From NCBI GenBank assembly GCA_027486655.1, contig JAIXOR010000004.1, positions 124,001 through 188,000 of the forward strand: 64,000 nt of DNA, written 5' to 3'. This document shows positions 8,330 through 17,272 of this stretch, in pieces (position 1 is the first letter of the stretch; every line of letters starts with the position of its first letter). This DNA is from Verrucomicrobiaceae bacterium. GTDB taxonomy: Bacteria > Verrucomicrobiota > Verrucomicrobiia > Verrucomicrobiales > Akkermansiaceae. A program made the translations under genes and the position numbers. Below the pieces are notes generated by a model. The model made no database searches. It was not told where the DNA came from and saw only the letters and a list, made by a program, of their open reading frames with translations.

Positions 8330-11300
8330 TCAATCCTCCTTGCCGCAGCATTGCTTGAACTTCTTGCCGGACCCGCAGGGGCAGGGGGCGTTGCGGCCCG
8401 AGGACTCGATCGAGAACGACGGCCGGCGCTTGGGCAGGTTGAGCTTGAGCTGGGTGCCCTCCGGGGACGGTGCCACGGTGGGGTCGATGTTGCCGGAGCT
8501 GCCGGAGATCGCCACGTTGTCCCGGGTGATCGTTTCCTCGCCGCCGTGGAGTTCCTGCGGCGCGCTGTGAAGCTGGCGGAGGAAGGCCTCCAGGTTCGCG
8601 GCGGAACGGAACAGGTTGGAGAGAGCCTCCTGCTTGATCGAATCCATCAAGGTGACAAACAGGTTGTAGGCCTCGTTCTTGTATTCCACGAGAGGATCCT
8701 TCTGGCCCTGGGCACGCAGCCCGACGCCCTCGCGAAGAGCATCCATGTTGTAAAGGTGCTCCTGCCACTGCTTGTCGATCGCCACGAGAACCATGCGGCG
8801 CTCTTCCTGGTCGAGCACCTCCATGGGCAGTCCGCCGGTGCGGGTCTCGTAGGCTTCCTTGACGCGGGCAACGAGCATGGCGGACACCTGCTCCTCGTTG
8901 CCCAGCCCGGCGAAGTCCTCTTCGGAAACGCCCACCGGCAGGGTGGATTGGATCCATTGGATGAGTTCGGAAAAGTCCGGTTTGTCGCCATCCTGATCGC
9001 CCAGGTAGAGTTTCACCTTCGCGGGAACAGTCTCCTCGATGATCTCGGTGACCAGATCGCGCGGCACTTCGGTGGTGAGCACCTCGTTGCGGTATCCGTA
9101 AACGACCTCGCGCTGCATGTTCATCACGTCGTCGAAGTCGAGCACGCGCTTGCGCCAGGTGTAATTCCGCTGTTCGACGCGTTTTTGTGCGGTCTCGACG
9201 GACTTGTTGAGCCACGAGTGCTCGAGCGCCTCGCCCTCCTTCATGCCGAAACGCTCCATCATCGCGGTCATGCGGTCCGCCGCGGCGAAGTTGCGCATGA
9301 GGTCGTCCTCAAAGGAGATGAAGAACTGCGAGCGGCCGGGGTCGCCCTGGCGGGCGCAGCGTCCGCGCAGCTGGCGGTCGATGCGGCGGGATTCGTGGCG
9401 TTCGGTGCCGATGACGAAAAGCCCGCCGAGTTCGGCAACACCGGCTCCGAGTTTGATATCGGTGCCGCGGCCGGCCATGTTGGTGGAGACAGTGACGGCA
9501 CCGCGTTGTCCGGCCTGGGAGACGATCTCGGCCTCCTGCTCGTGGAATTTGGCGTTGAGCACCGCGTGGGGGATCTTCGCACGCTTGAGCATGCGGGAAA
9601 GTGTCTCGGAAGACTCGACGGAAGCGGTGCCGCAAAGGCAGGGCTGGCCTTTGGCGTGGGCTTCCTCGATCTTGGCGATGACGGCGTTGAACTTCTCGCG
9701 GCGGGTCTTGAAGACCTGGTCGTTCTCATCCACCCGGGTGTTGGGCCGGTTGGTGGGGATGGGCAGCACGTCGAGGCGGTAGATGTCGTGAAACTCGGCA
9801 GCCTCGGTTTCCGCGGTGCCGGTCATGCCCGCGAGTTTCTGATAGAGGCGGAAGTAGTTCTGGATGGTGATGGTGGCGAAGGTCTGGGTCTCCTTCTCGA
9901 TCTCGACGCCTTCCTTGGCTTCGACGGCTTGGTGAAGTCCATCCGACCAGCGGCGTCCGGGCATTTCGCGGCCGGTGTTTTCATCGACGATGATGACCTT
10001 GTTGTCCTTCACGACGTATTGCACGTCTTTCTCGAACACGCAGTAGGCCTTGAGCAGTTGGGAGATGTTGTGGATTTTTTCCGCCTGCGAGTCCATGCGG
10101 CGCTGGCACTCGTCCTTGGCGGCGGCCTTTTGTTCCGGGCTGAGCTCGCGGTTGGTCTCGATGTCCGCGTAGAGCGTGCCGAGGTCCGGCAGGGTGAAGG
10201 CTTCGGGATCACCGGGGGAGAGGAATTCGCGGCCCATTTCCATGAGGTCGGAATCGTGGCCTTTCTCGTCGATGACGAAGTAGAGCTCTTCCTTTAGCGA
10301 GAAAAGTTCCTTTTTCTGGGCGTCCTGGTGGAAGGAAAGCTCGGCTTTTTCGAGGAGGCGGCGCATTTCGGGTTCCTCCATGAAACGCATGAGCTGGCGG
10401 TTGCGCGGCTGGCCGAGTTTCAGTTTGTAGAGCGCGCGTCCGGCACCGTCCTTGTCGCCGGCATCGAGGAGTTTTTTCGCCTCAGCGGCCACGTCGTTGC
10501 AGAGGGCGGTCTGGCGTTTGACGAGTTGTTCGACCAGTGGCTTGTACTTATCGTACTGGTGCGAGGTGTGCGAGGACGGCCCGGAAATGATGAGCGGGGT
10601 GCGGGCTTCGTCGATGAGGATGGAGTCCACCTCGTCGATGATCGCAATATAGTGGCCGCGCTGGACTTGTTCGTCCTTGGTGGAGGCCATGCCGTTGTCC
10701 CGCAGGTAGTCGAAGCCGAACTCGGCGTTGGTGCCGTAGGTGATGTCGCAGCTGTATTCCGCGCGGCGCTCCCACGGTGGCATCTGGTTCTGGATGCAGC
10801 CGACGGTGAGGCCGAGGTAGCGGTAGAGCGCGCCCATCCATTCCGCATCGCGGCGGGACAGGTAGTCGTTGACGGTGACGATGTGCACGCCGAGGCCGGT
10901 GAGGGCGTTGAGGTAAACGGGCAGGGTAGCCACCAGGGTTTTTCCTTCACCGGTCTGCATTTCCGCGATCATGCCGCGGTGCAGGGCGATGCCGCCGATG
11001 AGCTGGACATCGAAGTGGACCATCTCCCAGAGGATCGGGTGATCGTTCACGGTGATGGTGGTGCCGCACATGCGCCGGGCGGCGTTCTTGACCACGGCGT
11101 AGGCCTCGGGGAGGATTTTTTCGAGGTGCTTGGCGCGGAGTTTCGGGAACTCGGCCTCGGCCTCATGAAACGCGGCCTTGGCGGCATCGATGGAAGCCGG
11201 GCTGGCCTCGACGGAAGCGGGCAGGGCGGGAAACTCTTCGCGAAGACGCGCAAGGCGGGATTCCAGTGCCTGGGCGACCTGTTGGAGTTCCTCCTTCTCC

Positions 11301-11512
11301 ATGCGCTCGATGACCGGCTTGGCGGGGACGTCCAGCGCGTGGTAGCGGGCGAAGAACGCCTGCCAGTTGCGGGTCATTTCGGTGAGTTTCTCCGCAGGTT
11401 CCCGCTGAAGGGCCTCTTCGATTTCATTGATGCGGGCCACCGTCGGGCGGATTCGGCGCACTTCGCGCTGGTTCTTGCTGCCGACGATTTTCTGGAGAAT
11501 CCACTTGATCAT
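8330..11512 (-). CDS. secA: Preprotein translocase ATPase SecA
   Basis: The motor that pushes unfolded preproteins through SecYEG. The 1060-residue protein has Walker A (MQTGEGKT, near residue 184), DEVDSILIDEARTPLI, the GRRWSDGLHQAVEAKEG block, NMAGRGTDIKLG, the GRCARQGD motif, and a C-terminal SEC-C zinc-binding tail (CPCGSGKKFKQCC). It is longer than E. coli SecA (901), mostly through an insertion between the DEAD region and VIIVDENTGR. Long SecA forms of this kind are common in Bacteroidota and Verrucomicrobiota. The start is set at the MIKWILQKIVGSKN reading at 11512. It stands alone and converges on sodB. Confidence 0.97.
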   Translation of the reverse strand: MIKWILQKIVGSKNQREVRRIRPTVARINEIEEALQREPAEKLTEMTRNWQAFFARYHALDVPAKPVIERMEKEELQQVAQALESRLARLREEFPALPASVEASPASIDAAKAAFHEAEAEFPKLRAKHLEKILPEAYAVVKNAARRMCGTTITVNDHPILWEMVHFDVQLIGGIALHRGMIAEMQTGEGKTLVATLPVYLNALTGLGVHIVTVNDYLSRRDAEWMGALYRYLGLTVGCIQNQMPPWERRAEYSCDITYGTNAEFGFDYLRDNGMASTKDEQVQRGHYIAIIDEVDSILIDEARTPLIISGPSSHTSHQYDKYKPLVEQLVKRQTALCNDVAAEAKKLLDAGDKDGAGRALYKLKLGQPRNRQLMRFMEEPEMRRLLEKAELSFHQDAQKKELFSLKEELYFVIDEKGHDSDLMEMGREFLSPGDPEAFTLPDLGTLYADIETNRELSPEQKAAAKDECQRRMDSQAEKIHNISQLLKAYCVFEKDVQYVVKDNKVIIVDENTGREMPGRRWSDGLHQAVEAKEGVEIEKETQTFATITIQNYFRLYQKLAGMTGTAETEAAEFHDIYRLDVLPIPTNRPNTRVDENDQVFKTRREKFNAVIAKIEEAHAKGQPCLCGTASVESSETLSRMLKRAKIPHAVLNAKFHEQEAEIVSQAGQRGAVTVSTNMAGRGTDIKLGAGVAELGGLFVIGTERHESRRIDRQLRGRCARQGDPGRSQFFISFEDDLMRNFAAADRMTAMMERFGMKEGEALEHSWLNKSVETAQKRVEQRNYTWRKRVLDFDDVMNMQREVVYGYRNEVLTTEVPRDLVTEIIEETVPAKVKLYLGDQDGDKPDFSELIQWIQSTLPVGVSEEDFAGLGNEEQVSAMLVARVKEAYETRTGGLPMEVLDQEERRMVLVAIDKQWQEHLYNMDALREGVGLRAQGQKDPLVEYKNEAYNLFVTLMDSIKQEALSNLFRSAANLEAFLRQLHSAPQELHGGEETITRDNVAISGSSGNIDPTVAPSPEGTQLKLNLPKRRPSFSIESSGRNAPCPCGSGKKFKQCCGKED

Positions 11513-11636
11513 ATGGGAAGGGGTAGGGGCGGGCGAACCCGCCGGGGCGGAGGGAATACACCGGTGAAACGGGGACTGCAAGCGCCTAGGCAGCCCGAAT
11601 CCGGGGTGGTGCTGGTAGCCCTCCGGGGTGCCTGGC

Positions 11637-12425
11637 TCAGATCGACATGGCCTGGAATCCGCCGTCCACGATCATTTCCATGCCGGTGATGAAGGATCCG
11701 GCCTTGGCGGAGGCGAGCAGGAGGGTGGCGCCGATCAGTTCCTCGGCATTGCCGAAGCGGGAGGCCGGGGTCTGGCGGAGAATGTCGAGGACGCGGGATT
11801 CATCGAGCACCTTGCGGTTTTGCTCCGCCGGGAAGAAGCCCGGGACCAGCGTGTTGACGCGGATGTCCTTGTCCGCCCACTCGCGGGCGAGGTTGCGGGT
11901 GAGGTTGTGAACGGCGGCCTTGGACAGCGAGTAAGTGAAGACGCGGGAGAGCGGATTGAGGCCTGAGATCGAGCCCAGATTGATGATGGATGCGGGGCGG
12001 CCCTCTTCGATGAAGTAGTTGCCGAAGACCTGGCAGGCGCGGAAAACGGCGGAAAGGTTGGTATCGATGATGCGCTGGTATTCCTCCTCGGGGATGTCGA
12101 GGAAGGGGGTGGGGGAGTTGGTGCCCGCGCCGTTGATGAGGATGTCCACCTGGCCGGAGCGGTCGAGGACGGTATCAAGAAGCTGCTGGAGGGAGTCGCG
12201 CGAGGTCACATCCACCGGGACGAAGTAGCCCTTGCCGCCGTAGCCCTCGATTTCAGCGAGGCGTTTCTCGGCTTTTTCCGGGATGCGGCCGCCAAGCACA
12301 ACCTCGGCACCCGCGCGTGCGAGTCCGACGGCCATGGTGCCGCAGAGTTCACCGGTACCGCCGATGACGACGGCGGTTTTTCCGGAAAGGTCGAAGAGGT
12401 CTTTGAGGAAGGCTGCGGTCTGCAT
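11637..12425 (-). CDS. SDR-family oxidoreductase, possibly D-mannonate oxidoreductase
   Basis: A 262-residue short-chain dehydrogenase with the nucleotide motif GGTGELCG (about 22-29), the NGAGTN stretch, catalytic Ser in LGSISG, and YSLSK with the Tyr/Lys pair. The [11 protein letters not shown] stretch after the active site resembles SDR mannonate/fructuronate oxidoreductases of uronate metabolism. The substrate call rests on that stretch alone, and other sugar-acid dehydrogenases such as the KduD type are possible. No uronate genes are adjacent. A 60-base gap separates it from the methyltransferase upstream. Confidence 0.85.
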   Translation of the reverse strand: MQTAAFLKDLFDLSGKTAVVIGGTGELCGTMAVGLARAGAEVVLGGRIPEKAEKRLAEIEGYGGKGYFVPVDVTSRDSLQQLLDTVLDRSGQVDILINGAGTNSPTPFLDIPEEEYQRIIDTNLSAVFRACQVFGNYFIEEGRPASIINLGSISGLNPLSRVFTYSLSKAAVHNLTRNLAREWADKDIRVNTLVPGFFPAEQNRKVLDESRVLDILRQTPASRFGNAEELIGATLLLASAKAGSFITGMEMIVDGGFQAMSI

Positions 12426-12485
12426 GCCGGGATTCTCGGCGTGGATGAAACTCCTGCCAAGTGAAGAATCACGGGGCTGGCTGCC

Positions 12486-13145
12486 TCAAGGCTGCGGCGT
12501 CCTGCGGAGGACGATCAGGTGGTTATTGAACGGGGTGCCGCCCCAGAGCGGTGAGATTTCCACGCTTCCGAACGGGGCAAGCAGCCGTTCGAAGTCCGCA
12601 GCGGTGGGGTAGTGGGTCGGAGCGGCCTTCATCCAGAGCGTGGCCTTGGCGAGAAGGTCTCCGGCGACGGTAATCCGGAAACGCATCGAGTCGTCCTTGA
12701 GTCCGGAGCGGATGACCAGCAGTCCGCCCGGTGCGACGCGCTCGGCGGCTTGGTGCAGCAACGTCTCCTGCTCGTCCGGCGTGAAGAACTGGAGGATGTC
12801 CAGAATGCTCACATTCCCGCGGTGGCTGGGCAGGCCGCGGCGTGCGTCGTGGGCTGAGAAGCTGAGATCGCGGAATCCGCCGCGTTTCGCCGCCAGCCGG
12901 GCTCCGTCGATTTTCCGTTCGTCGTAGTCGAGCCCGTGGATCGGCACCTCGATGCCACGGGAACGAAGGAAAAAGGCGGACAATCCCAGGCCGCACCCGA
13001 GGTCGAGGAGGGGCATGGGCGAGTCCGCGAGGGTGGCCGCCAGCGCCTGATAGAGAGGATCGGTCCGCAGCTTGGAGGCGGTGTAGTTGCGGTTCCAGTG
13101 CCCGTCGAAGAGCTCGGCAATCGCGCGGTCGCGAGGGTCCTTCAT
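12486..13145 (-). CDS. Class I SAM-dependent methyltransferase
   Basis: A 219-residue Rossmann methyltransferase with motif I LLDLGCGLGLSAFFLRSRG near residues 46-64, an acidic GLDYDERK stretch for the SAM ribose, and a post-I ILDILQFF segment. The start overlaps the stop of the glycosyltransferase as ATGA, so the two are translationally coupled. The substrate is unknown. Its setting with a family 2 glycosyltransferase and a PlsC-type acyltransferase resembles the tailoring genes of aryl-polyene or flexirubin clusters, but the polyketide core genes are not in this window. Confidence 0.85.
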   Translation of the reverse strand: MKDPRDRAIAELFDGHWNRNYTASKLRTDPLYQALAATLADSPMPLLDLGCGLGLSAFFLRSRGIEVPIHGLDYDERKIDGARLAAKRGGFRDLSFSAHDARRGLPSHRGNVSILDILQFFTPDEQETLLHQAAERVAPGGLLVIRSGLKDDSMRFRITVAGDLLAKATLWMKAAPTHYPTAADFERLLAPFGSVEISPLWGGTPFNNHLIVLRRTPQP

Positions 13146-13924
13146 GAGTGGCTGGAAATGTGGGATGAAAGCGGATTTCCGCCACGGAAGACCAGGCGTG
13201 GCAGGCGGATCAGGAACCCGGTGAGCAACCTGAGGTGCATCCAGGTGAGCAGGGTGTTGTCACGCAGGTAACGGAATTGGGAAATGCCGCCGTCTTCCTT
13301 GGAGGGGTAGCGCACCGGGGTGGGAAGGTTGATGACCGGAACCCCCCTCCAGCAGAGGCGGACGGCGACCTCGGGTTCAAAATCGAAACGGCGGGCAAAA
13401 CGGGTGGAGCGCATCACCGCGATCAGGTCCTCGATCGGATAGAGACGCATGCCGAAAAGCGAATCGCCCACGCCCCAGAAGAGCGTCTCGAGGTGGGTCC
13501 AGAAGTTGGAGACCTTGCGGCCATTCACCCGGATGGCGGGTGCGGAGGCGTCGAAGACCGGCTTGCCAAACACCACGGCCTCGGGATGCCTTGCCGAGGT
13601 TTCAAGAAAACGCGGGATGCTGGCCGCCGGGTGCTGCCCGTCCGAATCCATCGTCAACACGTGCGTGTAGCCGGCCCGGGCGGCTTCGATGGCTCCGTGA
13701 AGCACTGCCGACCCTTTCCCTTGATTCACCGCAAGGCGGAGAACCCGGAATCCGGGAGGACTGTCGATTTCGAAGGGCTCCAGAAGTTGATCCGAGCCGT
13801 CCGTTGATCCGTCGACCACCACCCAGACCGGAGTGCCTGCCGCCAGGATCCCTGCCACGGTGTCCCGGAGGATTCTGCCGGTGTTGTAGCTCGGGATGAG
13901 GATGAGTGGACGCACTTCGGCCAT
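13142..13924 (-). CDS. Family 2 glycosyltransferase
   Basis: A 260-residue GT-A enzyme: PSYNTG start of the fold, VVDGSTDGS, the DSDGQHP metal-binding region (DxD equivalent), and a C-terminal GGISQFRYLRDN...WMHLRLLTGFL membrane-associated region. That last block is the type I associate with glycosyltransferases of aryl-polyene clusters. The ATG at 13924 is used because the open frame upstream is only the mirror of the acyltransferase. It lies 43 bases after the acyltransferase stop and overlaps the methyltransferase by ATGA. Donor and acceptor are unknown. Confidence 0.88.
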   Translation of the reverse strand: MAEVRPLILIPSYNTGRILRDTVAGILAAGTPVWVVVDGSTDGSDQLLEPFEIDSPPGFRVLRLAVNQGKGSAVLHGAIEAARAGYTHVLTMDSDGQHPAASIPRFLETSARHPEAVVFGKPVFDASAPAIRVNGRKVSNFWTHLETLFWGVGDSLFGMRLYPIEDLIAVMRSTRFARRFDFEPEVAVRLCWRGVPVINLPTPVRYPSKEDGGISQFRYLRDNTLLTWMHLRLLTGFLIRLPRLVFRGGNPLSSHISSHS

Positions 13925-13967
13925 CGGGTCCGGAGTTCTAAGCCACCCCGGCGCGCGGGGGCAAGCG

Positions 13968-14822
13968 TCAGCAACGCGATTGTTCGAACAGCCCCTGGGA
14001 CTGTCGCCGCAGCGGGTCGGGCTTGCTGAGTTCCTGTTCGAAGACGCTTTCCAGCCTGCGAGTGAAATCCTGGGGGGATTCTCCGGTGCCAGGCACCAGT
14101 GGCTCGCCCACCTCGATGCGGATGTGGATGGGAAATGCAGGCCGTTTCCAAAGCGGCCATCCTTTTTCCAGAAAGCGCGTGTTGCTGCGGATGAATACCG
14201 GGCGCACGGGAACCCGTGCCCTCTGGGCGACGATGGCGCAGCCGCCCTTGAGCGGATTGATCCAGCGGGTGCCATGGCGGGTCCGCGTGCCCTCCGGAAA
14301 CAAGAGCAAACGGCCGCCTCCTTCAAGCGACTTCACCGCTCCCCGGATCATGCGGGTGAGGCCGTCGTTCGGGATGTAACCGGCGAGGCGGGCACCTCCG
14401 CCGAGGACCGGATTGGCGAGGATGGACTTCTTCATGACGCAGACCACTCCGGGGATCCGCGCGATGATGAAAACGGCATCCCAAAGCGCGATGTGGTTCG
14501 GCGCGATGATGAAGGGTTGTTTCTCATCCGCCAATCGATCGAGAGCCCGGGTGTCGGCTTTGACGAGGCCCGCCACTTCCAAGAGCGCCACGAAGCAACG
14601 GAACAAATGGTGCAGGGCGGCCCTGCCGAGGCGTTGACCCGACGATCCGGGAAGCATCGCATGCAGTGGTGCGCCGACCAGCGTGAGAAACCCGCCGAAA
14701 ACCGCCCAGTAGAGCAGCCCGAGAAGCATGCCGAGGCACTCCCAGGGCAAGCGCAGCCATGCGCGGAGGCCCAGCGGCTCCGGGCGGTCGATGGGCAGGC
14801 TGATGGGTTGTTCGGACCGCAC
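13968..14822 (-). CDS. Lysophospholipid acyltransferase (PlsC-like)
   Basis: A 284-residue membrane acyltransferase with the HX4D catalytic motif in NHIALWD, the FPEGTRTR substrate motif, and hydrophobic N-terminal segments (about 35-60). Family members move an acyl group from acyl-ACP or acyl-CoA to lysophosphatidate or another hydroxyl acceptor. It is the first gene of the run acyltransferase-glycosyltransferase-methyltransferase and is divergent from the protease/ATP-grasp operon. It could be a housekeeping 1-acylglycerol-3-phosphate acyltransferase or a lipid-tailoring enzyme specific to this run. Confidence 0.87.
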   Translation of the reverse strand: MRSEQPISLPIDRPEPLGLRAWLRLPWECLGMLLGLLYWAVFGGFLTLVGAPLHAMLPGSSGQRLGRAALHHLFRCFVALLEVAGLVKADTRALDRLADEKQPFIIAPNHIALWDAVFIIARIPGVVCVMKKSILANPVLGGGARLAGYIPNDGLTRMIRGAVKSLEGGGRLLLFPEGTRTRHGTRWINPLKGGCAIVAQRARVPVRPVFIRSNTRFLEKGWPLWKRPAFPIHIRIEVGEPLVPGTGESPQDFTRRLESVFEQELSKPDPLRRQSQGLFEQSRC

Positions 14823-14909
14823 GTCCCGGGAACGCTAGGGCTGTGGACTCGGTGGGTCGATCCGATTTTTCCAGCCGCTTCGGACGGGCCGTCAAACTCG
14901 GCTTTTCCG

Positions 14910-14939
14910 TTGCAAACAAGGGCTCGCGATGCTGATAGT
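14910..14939 (+). promoter_or_regulatory. Possible promoter of the protease/ATP-grasp operon
   Basis: TTGCAA (14910-14915) and GATAGT (14934-14939) with an 18-base spacer form a moderate -35/-10 pair. Transcription would begin at or just before the GTG start at 14948, giving a leaderless or nearly leaderless mRNA. Each box matches the consensus at four of six positions, so this is tentative. Confidence 0.35.
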
Positions 14940-14947
14940 CGCCCCGC

Positions 14948-15709
14948 GTGAGCGATCGTGCCATCATCCCTCCCTGTTTGCGGACCGTCCTGACGGTTTC
15001 TCTGGTTTTTTGCCATGTTGGCAGCTTGCGGGCCGCTCCGGACGCCGCTCCCGCCGCACCCAAAGAGGCCGCCAAGCCTCAGGCCAAGGAAACCGCGAAG
15101 CCCAAGCCACCTCAGGCGGCCACGCCGGCTGCCAAGCCATCTGCCACTCCCGCACCCGCGAAACCGGCGAGTCCGGGCACGCCGGCCATGCCTCCGGTGG
15201 ATCCGCTGGATGATCAAGCCGCCGCGGAGAATGCCGATGCGGAAACCGCCGCAGTCGCCAAACCCGTGGGCCCGGATCCGGTGCAGATCTTCGGGTGGCG
15301 CGAGTTCATCCTGATCCAGGGGGTGCAGGAGAAACTCAAGGCCAAGTTGGATACCGGCGCGCTCACCTGCTCGATCCACGCCGAGGAAAAAGAGCTCTTC
15401 GAGCGCGACGGCAAGAAGTGGGTCCGATTCATCGTCACCGATCCCAGCCTGGAGAAACCCGCACGCACCCGGATCGAGGCCCCGCTGGTCCGCATCGCCC
15501 GCATCAAGGAGCCCGGTGCCGAGTCCGAGACCCGTGAGGTCGTCCGCCTTTCGTTCCAGATCGGCGATCGCAAGCTGCGTGGCGAGTTCACCCTCAACAA
15601 CCGCCGCAACATGCTCGCTCCGGTGCTCATCGGCCGCAGCATCATCAAGGATCTCGGCTGGGTGGATCCCTCGCGCACCCACCTCGCGGATCAGAAGCTG
15701 TTCCGCTGA
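14948..15709 (+). CDS. RimK-associated retropepsin-like protease (Zn_protease, PF05618 type)
   Basis: A 253-residue protein: hydrophobic signal or anchor at about residues 12-30, a long Ala/Pro/Lys linker (30-110), then the conserved domain. The domain opens with FGWREFILI (115-123) and carries KAKLDTGALTCSIHA, where D135-T136-G137-A138 is the aspartic-protease signature. It ends with NRRNMLAPVLIGRSII. The family is named as a zinc protease but has a retropepsin-like fold, and it recurs beside RimK-type ligases. The start is GTG; no upstream in-frame ATG is available. It is first in a four-gene operon and stops one base before the next open frame. The likely role, cutting or recognising a ligase-made peptide outside the cytoplasm, is inference. 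Confidence 0.87.
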   Translation: MSDRAIIPPCLRTVLTVSLVFCHVGSLRAAPDAAPAAPKEAAKPQAKETAKPKPPQAATPAAKPSATPAPAKPASPGTPAMPPVDPLDDQAAAENADAETAAVAKPVGPDPVQIFGWREFILIQGVQEKLKAKLDTGALTCSIHAEEKELFERDGKKWVRFIVTDPSLEKPARTRIEAPLVRIARIKEPGAESETREVVRLSFQIGDRKLRGEFTLNNRRNMLAPVLIGRSIIKDLGWVDPSRTHLADQKLFR

Positions 15710-15742
15710 GTGCCCTTACCGCAGGAAGTCGCGATCCCCGTC

Positions 15743-17272
15743 ATGAGTTCGAAGTGGAAACTGATCGTGGCGGTCGTCCTGCTGGTGCTGGCGGGCGGAG
15801 GTGTGGCTGCTTACAAGACATTCCGCCTCGGCGTGCCGTTTTGGAAAGGCGAGCAAGTCTATGACTGGCAGGTCGAGGCGCGGGTGTCCTTCCTCGCCAC
15901 CGGCAAAAGAGTGAAGGCACGCCTCGCCTTGCCCGCCGCCGTCATCGAGGGCAAGACCGCGCAGGAATCCGGATCGCTCGGTTATCATTTCAATACCGAG
16001 AAAAACCTCGGCCAATCCACCGCCGTCTGGGCTGCCGAGAACCGTGAGGACAGCCAGGCGCTTTACTACCGGGTGCGTTTCCCGGACGGCACACGCAGCG
16101 GCGGCGAACCTCTGCCCGCCCAGGCCCCGGAACCGGGGCCGGCCGCCATGCCGCCCGGCGCGCTCGGCGAGGCTGCCAAAAGCATCATCGATCGATTGAA
16201 GTCGGTCACCTCGGATCCGGACGCGCTTTTTGTCGCGCTCTTCGACCAGATTCGCGGCGGCGAGTCCTCGCAGGAGTTCGTGCTCGTCAAGCGCCACTAT
16301 GAAAAGGAGTTCCGCAACAATGCGCCGATCCTCATGGGCATTGAGCTCCTCGAAATGGCCGGTGTGCCCGCCCGCATGGCCTACGGCGTTCGTTTGGATG
16401 AAGAACGCGGAAGCCAGGCTCCCGTGCCCCTGGTCGAGTATGGCGATGGTGCCTATTGGAAAGTCCGCGACCCATCGGATCCGTCCGCCGTGCTCGATGG
16501 TCGCTCGATTTTTGTGTGGCACCGCGGCGGTGGTCCGCTCCTCGATGTGACCGGCGGTGAGAGCTCGCGCGTGGTCTTCACGGTTTCCAAGGACCGCATT
16601 CCGCTCGCCACGCTCACGGATCTCCAGGATTCGCCGTTCCTGATTTCCACGATCCTCGGCCTGCCCTTGTCCGAGCGGCATGTGTTCCGCTACATCGTGC
16701 TGATTCCGCTGGGAGCCTTCGTCGTGGTGCTGCTGCGCAACATTGTCGGCGTGCCCACGCTCGGCACCTTCATGCCGGTGCTCATCGCCCTCGCGCTTCT
16801 GGAGATTCCGTTGGGCCGCGGACTCATCATGTTCACCGTGCTCATCGGGGCGGGGCTCTGGTTCCGTTTCCTGCTCTCCAGGCTCAATCTGCTGGTGGTC
16901 CCCCGGGTGGCTGCCTGCGTGGTCATCGTCACCCTGTTGATGATGGCCATGAGCGTCATCAGCTACAAGATGGAGCTCAAGGGTGGCGGGCAGATCACCT
17001 TGTTCCCGATGATCATCCTCGCATGGACGATCGAGCGCATGTCGCTGATCTGGGAAGAGGAAGGCAAACGCAGCGCGCTCATCCAGGTAGGCGGCTCGCT
17101 CATCGTCGCGGTGCTCGCCTTCCTCTTCATGAAAATCGGCCAGATCCAATACTGGTCGTTCTACTTCCCGGAGCTCCTGTTGGTCTTGCTTGCCGGGATT
17201 CTCCTCATCGGCCGCTACACGGGTTACCGGCTCTCCGAACTCGCGCGTTTCCGGACTTTTGCCGATGCATGA
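15743..17272 (+). CDS. Inactive-transglutaminase domain fused to 7TM membrane protein
   Basis: A 509-residue protein with an N-terminal anchor (about 5-24), an extracytoplasmic region (about 30-310) matching the inactive transglutaminase fold, and about seven membrane segments to the C-terminus beginning at VFRYIVLIPLGAFVVVLLRN. This is the Transglut_i_TM plus 7TM_transglut architecture. The catalytic Cys-His-Asp order of active transglutaminases is not visible, as expected for the family. An in-frame GTG at 15710 directly after the protease stop is a second possible start; the ATG has an AGGAAG element, though 15 bases away. It overlaps the ATP-grasp gene by eight bases. It is probably a membrane receptor or transporter for the ligase product (inference). 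Confidence 0.87.
   Translation: MSSKWKLIVAVVLLVLAGGGVAAYKTFRLGVPFWKGEQVYDWQVEARVSFLATGKRVKARLALPAAVIEGKTAQESGSLGYHFNTEKNLGQSTAVWAAENREDSQALYYRVRFPDGTRSGGEPLPAQAPEPGPAAMPPGALGEAAKSIIDRLKSVTSDPDALFVALFDQIRGGESSQEFVLVKRHYEKEFRNNAPILMGIELLEMAGVPARMAYGVRLDEERGSQAPVPLVEYGDGAYWKVRDPSDPSAVLDGRSIFVWHRGGGPLLDVTGGESSRVVFTVSKDRIPLATLTDLQDSPFLISTILGLPLSERHVFRYIVLIPLGAFVVVLLRNIVGVPTLGTFMPVLIALALLEIPLGRGLIMFTVLIGAGLWFRFLLSRLNLLVVPRVAACVVIVTLLMMAMSVISYKMELKGGGQITLFPMIILAWTIERMSLIWEEEGKRSALIQVGGSLIVAVLAFLFMKIGQIQYWSFYFPELLLVLLAGILLIGRYTGYRLSELARFRTFADA

Noticed and set aside
8331..8400. SEC-C tail of SecA as a separate zinc-finger gene
   Set aside because: It is in frame with SecA and is the normal C-terminal metal-binding domain of the protein.
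8351..10297. A 648-codon plus-strand open frame inside secA
   Set aside because: It mirrors the secA coding strand, has low-complexity Gly/Val/Leu/Asp composition and no domain. Long antisense frames are expected in GC-rich genes; the same holds for 15716-17368, 34920-36860 and 21394-22833.
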